Part shown: positions 56,801 to 64,000 of the stretch, one piece after another
Layout of the letters: each line of letters opens with the position of its first letter
Numbering within the stretch: the stretch's first letter is position 1
NCBI RefSeq assembly: GCF_042477335.2
Contig: NC_091245.1
Span: forward strand, 88,326,501 to 88,390,500
DNA length: 64,000 nucleotides
From: Ovis canadensis
Lineage: Eukaryota > Chordata > Mammalia > Artiodactyla > Bovidae
Direction of reading: 5' to 3'
The notes under the pieces: model-generated
Database searches by the model: none
The model's input: only the letters and a program-made list of their open reading frames with translations
What the model was told of the DNA's origin: nothing
Position numbers and translations under genes: made by a program

Positions 56801-57389
56801 TCATTAACCACTAGATACAGGAAAGGAATCATCAGCCATAACTCCATTCCCAGCACCAACAACCCATAGCTCCCAAAGGAAGAACTGTGATTCTGACTTG
56901 TTGACCTGAATCAGGAGAACAAATACACTGTAGAATTCATTTCTGTGATCAGAGACAAAATTGCACTGGGATTTGAAAATTCCTTGATCCTGAGCCTTCA
57001 GTTGTTATCTCATTGACATTTTCCAGGATACCCCCTGCATAAATGAATTATTTCTGAATAGAGTCCCCTGATTAGAAAATACATGGGATGTGTGGCAACA
57101 CTTTCCCATCCTGTTCTCATGGTAGACCTCATCACTCAGTGCTGGCGGTCTCTCTCACACAGCCCAGAGATGACTTCAGATCTCAGTCTCAACACATTTC
57201 TCTAGGCAGCCACTATAATCAGTCAGCATTGGCCTATGGAATGAATTCCTTTGACTTTGCTGAATTAGTTTATAATCATAGGCAGAAGCTGTGTGTCAAA
57301 TTCTCATTAGAAGGATACTTAGAAGGCGCTCAGGATGTCTTTTTTTTTTGGTTTGTTTGTTTTTCCCAATGAGAATGAAGGCAGAATGT
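53801..57389. other. Gene-poor unique stretch
   Basis: No exon recognised on either strand. About 54110-54180 (CCTTGGGGGAGGGCAGGGGCTCTCTC, then TTTGCCTCCTC) resembles an L2 3' end. Frames at 54190-55301 lack known motifs and codon-level support. Confidence 0.45.
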
Positions 57390-58330
57390 GGATGTTCCTT
57401 AAAAACTATAAGTAGAGTTGCCATGCGATCCAGCAATCCCACTCCTGGGTATGTATCTGGAGAAAACTCAAATTCAAAACATTCATGCACCCTAATGTTC
57501 ATCATGGCACAATTTATAATAACCAGGATGTGGGAGCAACCTAAATGCCCATCAACAGATGAATGGATGAAGAAGATGTGAGATATATACTCAATGAAGT
57601 ATTACTCAGCTATGAAACGGAATGAAATAATGCCATTTGAGGTAACCAGGATGGACCTAGGGATGATCATACTAAGTAAAGTAAGTCGGAAAGAGAAAGA
57701 GGAACGTCAGCGATATCACTTATATGTGGGATCTAAAATATGATACAAATGAGCTTATTCACAAAACGGAAACAGATGCACAGACATAGAAAACACATTT
57801 ATGGTTACCAAAAGGGAAAGAGGCAGGAGGGATAAATTAGGAGTTTGGAGGTTAACAGAAACAAACTACTCAAAATGAGATAAACGACAAGGTCCTACGG
57901 TATAGTGAAAGTGAAGTCGCTCAGTTGTGTGTGTCCGACTCTTTGGGACCCCATGGACTGTAGCCTACCAGGCTCCTCTGTTCATGGGATTTTCCAGGCA
58001 AGAGTACTGGAGTGGGTTGCCATTTCCTTCTCCAGGGGATCTTCCCAACCCAGGGATCGAACCTAGGTCTCCCACATTGTAGGCAGATGCTTTACCGTCT
58101 GAGCAAATAGCTCCAGCCTATATAGTACTGTATACTACACTATACACTATACTATATATTATACCTCAGTACTACACTACTATATAGAATGGGGAGCTAT
58201 AGTCAATATCCTGTAGTAAGCCATAATGGGAAAGAATATGAAAAATAATATGTATATATGTATATACACTTGTCTGTATATCAGAAACTAATGCAATATT
58301 GTAAATCAACTCTATTTCAATTTAAAAAAG
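57390..58330 (+). repeat. L1 LINE 3' end, split by a SINE
   Basis: AGTTGCCATGCGATCCAGCAATCCC, TAAATGCCCATCAACAGATG, CACTTATATGTGGGATCTAAAATATG, then after the SINE GGGGAGCTATAGTCAATATCC and TTGTAAATCAACTC. This is a bovine-type L1 3' end with a TA-rich stretch at 58115-58190. Confidence 0.9.
57905..58105 (-). repeat. Bov-tA SINE (minus) inside L1
   Basis: AGTGAAAGTGAAGTCGCTCAG through CCAGGGATCGAACCTAGG to GCTTTACCGTCTGAGC. Confidence 0.94.
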
Positions 58331-58452
58331 AATGTGGGCAGGAGATAGCTGGGAAGGGTGGAGGTAGATGAAGGAAGTTGGGTTTAGAGAGCCACAGGTC
58401 TTTATCTGGTCCTACCTTTTCTGATTTAAGACTTGGTATGATTCTTCTCTGC

Positions 58453-58645
58453 TTCCCAGGTGGCACTAATGGTAAAGACCTGCCTGTCAATACAGGAGAC
58501 ATGAAAGACACAGGTTCCATCCCTAGGTCGGGAAGATTCCCTAGAGGAAGGTGCGGCACCCACTCTAGTTTTCTTGGTTGGAGAATCCCACGGACAGACG
58601 AGCCAGGGGGGCTACAGTCCGCAGGGTCGCAAGCATGCCTGCACG
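58453..58645 (+). repeat. Bov-tA SINE, diverged
   Basis: TTCCCAGGTGGCACTAATGG, GGTCGGGAAGATTCCC, CTACAGTCCGCAGGGTCGC. Confidence 0.85.
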
Positions 58646-58924
58646 CATGATTCTTCTCACTTGCCACAAGCAACCTCTGTTTCTATCTGTTCCTAAATGA
58701 AGCCCTGGGACTTCTCCCATCTCCAGGCAGGGCAGCTTGAAGTGGGGCTGGGGTTTCCTCCTTCCTGAGGGGCAGCAAGGGGCAAGAGTTCTGTCCCTGG
58801 TGCCTTGCAGCTGGCCCATGCCCTCGGCTCACTGGCCAGCTATGCCTCCCAAGACCCCCTACCTTAAAGGAGTCAACAGTGCTCCATACCCTGCTGATTT
58901 CAGGATTTCCTAAAGAAAAGTTGT

Positions 58925-59125
58925 GTTCAGGACTTCCCTGGTGGTCCAGTGGCTAAGACTCCTCCACACTCCCAATGCAGGGCGCCCAGGTTTGATCCCT
59001 GGTCAAGGAACTAGATCCCTCCTGCCACAGCTAAGCTAACAGTTCAGCATGCCACAACTAAAGATCCCTCATGCCACAGCTAAGACCTGGCACAGCCAAA
59101 TGAATAAAATTTTTTTTTTTTTAAT
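58925..59125 (+). repeat. CHR-2-type tRNA-derived SINE
   Basis: AGGACTTCCCTGGTGGTCCAG, CCCAGGTTTGATCCCTGG, then a partly repeated CATGCCACA.CTAA.GA body and a CAGCCAAATGAATAAAA end with T run. Confidence 0.88.
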
Positions 59126-61550
59126 GAAAGAAGAGTTAATGTTCGGTCACTAAATCGAACAAAAGAAAAAAAATAGAGGGAAGTAGCACTCTCAGCTGAA
59201 GAGAGTCCCAGATCTGCCACCAAGAGAATTATTTGTAATTTAACTGCTTTTATTTATTTCAATGAAATATTTCACATGCATGAAAGATCGTGGGTTGAAG
59301 AATAATATTAAAACTGTCATCCACAGTCATCCTACATGCCGAAGCTTCAGACATTGAAGGATTATTCTTTAATGAGAAGAAGAGAGTGATTCAGGCCTGA
59401 ACTGGGCCAGCCCCCCTGTTCCCTGCTTCCCTGGGGCTCTCCAGGAGGATGCAGCTGAGTTATGTTAGTGGAAAATTGGCAAGCTCAGATTTATGACCTA
59501 ATATATAGCAGCTTCCGTGTATCGCCTTTGTCAATCAGCACCGGCTGGAAATAATACCTGCTTCCTGTTGGCGAGCCCCCTGCCTCTGTGCCCTGACTGG
59601 TGGGGCAGGCAGACGGCTCCTGCAACTGTCTGCTCTGATGTTCCATCGCCATGTTCAGACCATCCTGAGTTTTTATTTTCCACGTGTTTCCATGGCTCAT
59701 CCTAGGTGAGGGATTGTGGAGTTCTCTCTTTTCCAGGGACTGGTAGACAACCATTTGCTTCCTCACAGACCATAGCTTTTTGGGTTTGTAATAGCAGAAT
59801 GCAGAGTGGGCAGGAGGGTTGTGTTGGGTTTTGAGCTTATATAATCTTTTCCAGGTGGATGGATTCCTAATATGAGATAAACTGTTGCATTTTTTCTTTT
59901 TCATGTTTTTGCCCTCACCAGGGACCTGGACTTTGTTCCCCAGCGTTGTTGGGAACTTGCTGGTATTTGTAAGTACAAAAGCTGCATTAAAAGAAGCTTT
60001 TCACAGTAATTATTATTATAACAACTGTCTGGATGCTGCTTACTGAACATCCCTCTGCAACAGTATACTCCCAAGCATACCTGACTGTGTTCTTCTCCTG
60101 TCCCCACTGCTTCAGACTTGATTAAAAGTCCAAGTTTGGGCACTCAGGTCTTTCATGAATTCCTGCCTGCTTGCCTACCCAATCCAGCCTCTCATTCCTT
60201 CACTAAATCATTAACTAAATTAAAAAAAAAATTAAACTAAACACTAAACTGAGTTCATCTCTGCACATTGTCCTGCACCCTACCCGCTCCCCCCGAATCA
60301 GGCTGTACTCATTCCCCACCTCCCAACCTGCCTAATCCCTGCCCCCCCACCCCACCCCACTATCAACAGTCTGTGCTTAGTGAGGCGTGTGGATGGCTCT
60401 GTGGTTGAAACTGTCACACTTACCCAGGTGGCGATCTCTCCGAGCACAGATCAGAGCCTTTACTCTTGAACACAGTGCTGGTCACCTGGTAATTCTGTGG
60501 TGTACTAACCAACATCAAGGCTACAAAGAACAAAGAACTTTATTTGGGGGTCTTACGAATTGCAATTTGGGAAACACAGAGTTGGGTAAAATTGAAGAAG
60601 TGTTCTGAGGAAAAGAAACAATCAGGAGGTTATAAAGGCAAAAACCATCAGACTGTCTTCTGACACAAAAAGAAAATATTTATTTGTCCTTCAGGGACAA
60701 ACCATCGTGGGTTGTTTTACGGTGAGGGTCTTGAGTTTCTGGCAGAAGTTCTTGATGCCTTTGTCAGGACACTACTTGGTCAAAAGATTAGATTCCACCT
60801 GGGCTGGGATGTGCGTAAGTCACCCTTCCTCAATGGCCTCCTGGTTCCGTTGTGGAGAGTTCTCAGCAAAACTGACTCCTTTTTGATTTCCTTTTCACAG
60901 TCTTTTGTAGGTGGCCATCAAGTAGATGCAAGGTCTTGGGGTCATTCCTCAGCCTGAGATCCTGCCTTCAACCCCAGGCTGTCTTCTTCCATCCACTGGA
61001 GCCCGCTGACCTGCCCCCAGTTCTCGGAAGCAGGTTCTTCACTGTTGCTGATTTGGTCACTCAGCCGTACCCTTTGAATCAGCTCTTTGCTCAAGTCTAC
61101 TCCCCCACTTCTTTGCCCTGCTGTGTCCCTGGGGAATGGCAACCATGGGCTCCTGTGCTGGCTGGCCTCCAGTTTTGCTAGTGGGAACCTCAGATGATTG
61201 GAGGAAAGGAAAAGATGAAACTAGGCATTTATTCCGCTGGCATGCTCCCAGTGAGGTCACCTGAGTTGGCTGTCTCTAGGCCAAAAGGGACAGAACCTTG
61301 GCCAAAATATTGCAGAACCTCTCAAGAGAACTTCTCTATAAGACTCCCCTTCTGGTCTAGGCAACCGTTTTCTCTCTTGTCTTCTGGCCTGAAAGCACAT
61401 ACTCTCTGCTGTTGCTAGCCCCGATCGCTGCATTAGCTCTTATCTCTCTCTTACACCAAGCCCACATGTACTTTTGAGAGAGTACTCTCTGCATTATTCT
61501 ATTTTGAATCCCCCCATTTCTTGTGGAGACACTGATAGGTGTGTGTTCCT
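59126..61550. other. Non-coding stretch, some possible old repeats
   Basis: No gene recognised. The 60520-60920 and 61215-61440 segments have a transcript- or LTR-like feel (for example CTTATAAGACTCC-type text near 61335), but I cannot name a family. A/T runs occur near 60220. Confidence 0.35.
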
Positions 61551-61554
61551 TCTC

Positions 61555-62275
61555 CTGCACACCCTGAATTGGTGAATTTCATTGACTCCTACATGGTTCT
61601 CCAAACCTCCGTCATCTGCCTCTCTTCCTTCTCCCTCACCCACCCCTCTACCCACTTAGACTGGGCCCTCTCCATTCTCACCCCATCTATCGACATAGCC
61701 TCCTGGTTAGCACAGCATCTCCACAATTGATTCCACTCATCCATCCTGCCCTTGCTGAAGACTCTCTCAAATAATTCTTCATCCACAAGAAGAAATTTCC
61801 CTGTGTCAGCATGCCCAACCAGACTCCAGTCTCACTTCTGATGCTAGTCACTTCCAGTCTGTATCTCTGAGTGCTGCCCACAAGGGCACTGGGCCCTGAC
61901 TGTCTTTCTGCCTTCATAAACATGACTTATTCTGGCTGGAGCATTTTCTCTCCATGTCTGTTGAGGGAACTCCACTCTGCCTCCAGCTCCAGCATCCTCT
62001 CCTCCCTGAGGCCTGTTGTTTTGGCCACCACTGGATCTAGTGCTTTGCTAACAGTCTGTCCATTTCCTAGAGTGGATCACCTGTTTGCCCACCAGCTTCC
62101 CCAACTGACATATGGCAAAGCAGGAGTTGAATTCAAGAGCTGATTCCCAAGCTTACATCTTTTTCACCAGCCTGTACCCTGATCCCCACAAGAATGGCTA
62201 CTTGACAGGGTTATTGGGGATAATGCCTGACACACAGCAGGAGCTCGATACATACTGTGATGAATGAGTGACCAG
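61555..62275 (+). repeat. Possible L2 LINE remnant with MIR tail
   Basis: The pyrimidine-rich text with TAGCCTCCTGGTTAGCACAGC and TTCTGGCTGGAGCATTTTCTC resembles a diverged L2 3' region; 62205-62270 (ACACACAGCAGGAGCTCGATAC) resembles a MIR tail. Low certainty. Confidence 0.4.
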
Positions 62276-63355
62276 ACTGGGAGTCCCCCTATCTCATCTC
62301 CCATCTTTTGTGTGTTTCTTGGTCCTTCAGGCCTTCTGCCTCCCCCAGCTAAAGTATGTTTCTGGACAAATTGCTGAGGCTCCACTCAGAGATGAAGCTC
62401 CTCCAGGAAGACTGGATACTGGGCTAGCTGTCAGGAAGCCTGGCTTGTCAAGTTGGAAAATGAAAATGTTAGTGATGAACAGCACTTCTGGTGACTCTCT
62501 GTTGGGGGGGAGGTGTTTTTGCATCAGCACTCTATGGAGGTGCTATCCCTCAGGGGCCAGAAGATGGATTTTGCCCCCTCGCCATCTTGCCTAGCTGCTG
62601 GCATCACTCGGCAGTATCTCCGAATTCACACTTTCTATGGAAATCCCAGATGGACCCTTCCCAGAACCAGAAAAGCTATTTTTTCTTTCTTTCTGAAAGA
62701 TGGCACCTTATTTCCATGACTTTTCTTGCCTAGCACTGAGACATCTCAACCACTCCCAAGGTTTTGTTTCATTGTGGTAGAATTTCATTCCTAGGTGAAA
62801 CCCCTACAGTTTAGCCTGTAGAAACAGGAGGAAAGAGCAGATAGCCTGTCATATAGGGACATCTGGAATTATGGGGCTCCCCCTCCTGCTTATCGGGGAT
62901 GTAGTTGATGAAAAAGACAGCTGTTGTGGACCCATCTCCCCTTTCTCCTCCCAAATGCCAAGAAGGGGGAGCTGCTTCCTGAGCTCAGCCTTGCTGCTCG
63001 CATACCAGAGCCCATCCCCTAGCGCATCCTGCTTCTGCCAGGTGGGGCTGCTGGGGGAGTGAGGGGAGATGCCGCCTTCCTTGCTTCCTTCTTACGTTCC
63101 TCACAAGCATCAGCCTCCGAGTAAAACCAGAAGGTTCCTGCCTCAGGTGGCTGTGATCTGGGCATCCCTTGCCTCCTGCCCCTCCTCCCGGCCCTAGCTG
63201 GGAAACTGCAAGCTAAGAGCTGGAAATAAATCAAGGCCTTTGGTGAGCCTGTCAGGTTTCTTAGTTCTTGCCGTTCTCCATACCCTTCCTGTCATGGCAC
63301 CTGCTGATAGTAACTGGCCAATAGACTGCTCCTCCTGGATAAAGGAGAGAGAGAT
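62276..63355. other. Unique non-coding stretch
   Basis: About 1.1 kb with overlapping short frames on both strands and no recognisable motif. Ends with a (GA)n(TA)n microsatellite at about 63345-63364. Confidence 0.4.
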
Positions 63356-63364
63356 ATATATATA

Positions 63365-63832
63365 CCCATACACACAATGAAACACTACTCAGCCATAAGA
63401 AGAATGGAACAATGCCATTTGCAGCAACATGGATGGACCTAGAGATCATTGTACTAAGTGAAGTAAGTCACAAAGAGAAAGACAAATATATGATATCACT
63501 TACACGTGGGATCTAAAATATGATACAAATGAACTTACTTACAAAATGGAAATAGATGCACTGATATGGAAAACAAATTTATGGTTACTATAAGGAAACG
63601 AGGAGAGAGGGATAAATGAGGAATTTAGAGTTAACAGATACATATTACTACATATATAATAGATAACAAGGACTTCCTGCATAGCACAGGGAACTATATT
63701 CAATAGCTTGCAGTAAACGACAATGGAAAGGAATATGAAAAAAGAATGTTATATTCGGAATAACCTTGCTGTGCACCTGAACTGAACACAATGTAGGAGA
63801 TCAGCTGTACTTCGACAAAACTAACTAAATAA
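63365..63832 (+). repeat. L1 LINE 3' end
   Basis: ATGAAACACTACTCAGCCATAAG, GCAACATGGATGGACCTAGAG, CACTTACACGTGGGATCTAAAATATG, AGGGAACTATATTCAATAGC and a final CTAACTAAATAAAAG. Same subfamily as 57390-58330. Confidence 0.93.
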
Positions 63833-64000
63833 AAGAGTGCTCCTCTTAGCCTCCCCGTTCATAACAGAGTTGTTGGGAGGGCAGGGTAGAAGGCTGGGTG
63901 TGGGAGAAAAATGCTACTGAAAGCGTCTGGTTGTTGCTGCTGCTACTGACTCAGCTCCGGGCCGCTCTCCGTTTTCCCAGCCCATTAGCCTACTGTCCCC
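63833..64000. other. Right edge, unassigned
   Basis: GC-richer unique sequence; no exon seen. Confidence 0.4.

Noticed and set aside
49229-64000. PROK1, expected to the right of LAMTOR5
   Set aside because: No signal-peptide-plus-AVITGA exon or cysteine-rich prokineticin exon was found; it probably lies beyond the right edge.
1-64000. CRISPR arrays, bacterial operons, replication origins, riboswitches
   Set aside because: All repeats are dispersed mammalian elements. There are no spaced identical repeats with unique spacers and no prokaryotic gene organisation.

Overview
This window is mammalian nuclear DNA from a pecoran ruminant, most likely a cattle-like bovid. The basis is the density of ruminant-specific repeats: BovB (RTE) LINEs, Bov-tA and BOV-A2 SINEs with (CAG)n tails, CHR-type tRNA SINEs and bovine-type LTRs. 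Genes are split by GT/AG introns, and there is one CpG-island promoter. Nothing bacterial (operons, CRISPR, rRNA) is present, and most long open frames are inside repeats.

Two protein-coding genes are recognised, both on the minus strand. LAMTOR5 (HBXIP; 91-aa Ragulator subunit) is complete. Its four coding exons at 28888-28922, 27974-28035, 25781-25898 and 24168-24228 sum to exactly 276 nt, with consensus splice sites, a CpG-island promoter at about 28.6-29.3 kb and a poly(A) signal at 23926-23931. SLC16A4 (monocarboxylate transporter 5) contributes only its first coding exon, 10415-10527. Its remaining exons should lie below position 1. The order SLC16A4-LAMTOR5 on one strand matches human 1p13. 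The next gene expected on the right, PROK1, was not found.

Layout: 0-10 kb, presumed SLC16A4 intron, largely two head-to-tail BovB copies (1.8-4.05 and 4.37-7.75 kb). 10.4 kb, SLC16A4 exon. 10.5-23.9 kb, intergenic DNA or SLC16A4 5' region, with an eroded LTR pair, a minus-strand LTR-like block, BovB pieces and an 89-bp perfect direct repeat. 23.9-29.3 kb, LAMTOR5 and promoter. 29777-38807, an inactivated class I (gammaretrovirus-like) endogenous retrovirus with two LTRs, a tRNA-Phe-type primer binding site, and decayed gag, pro, pol and env. It sits inside an older Bov-tA SINE and is itself interrupted by two younger SINEs. 39-49 kb, more SINEs, a minus BovB and a class II solo LTR (47274-48582) with a 6-bp target duplication. 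49-64 kb, gene-poor sequence with L1 3' ends, MIR/L2 remnants and CHR SINEs.

No new biological system was found. The most informative features are the three-layer nesting at the ERV, the 89-bp duplication, a shared BovB/poly(G)/tRNA-SINE junction seen twice near the solo LTR, and a LAMTOR5 promoter carrying E-box/CRE-like sites and an in-frame start-stop AUG. All boundaries and families were judged by eye, without alignment.
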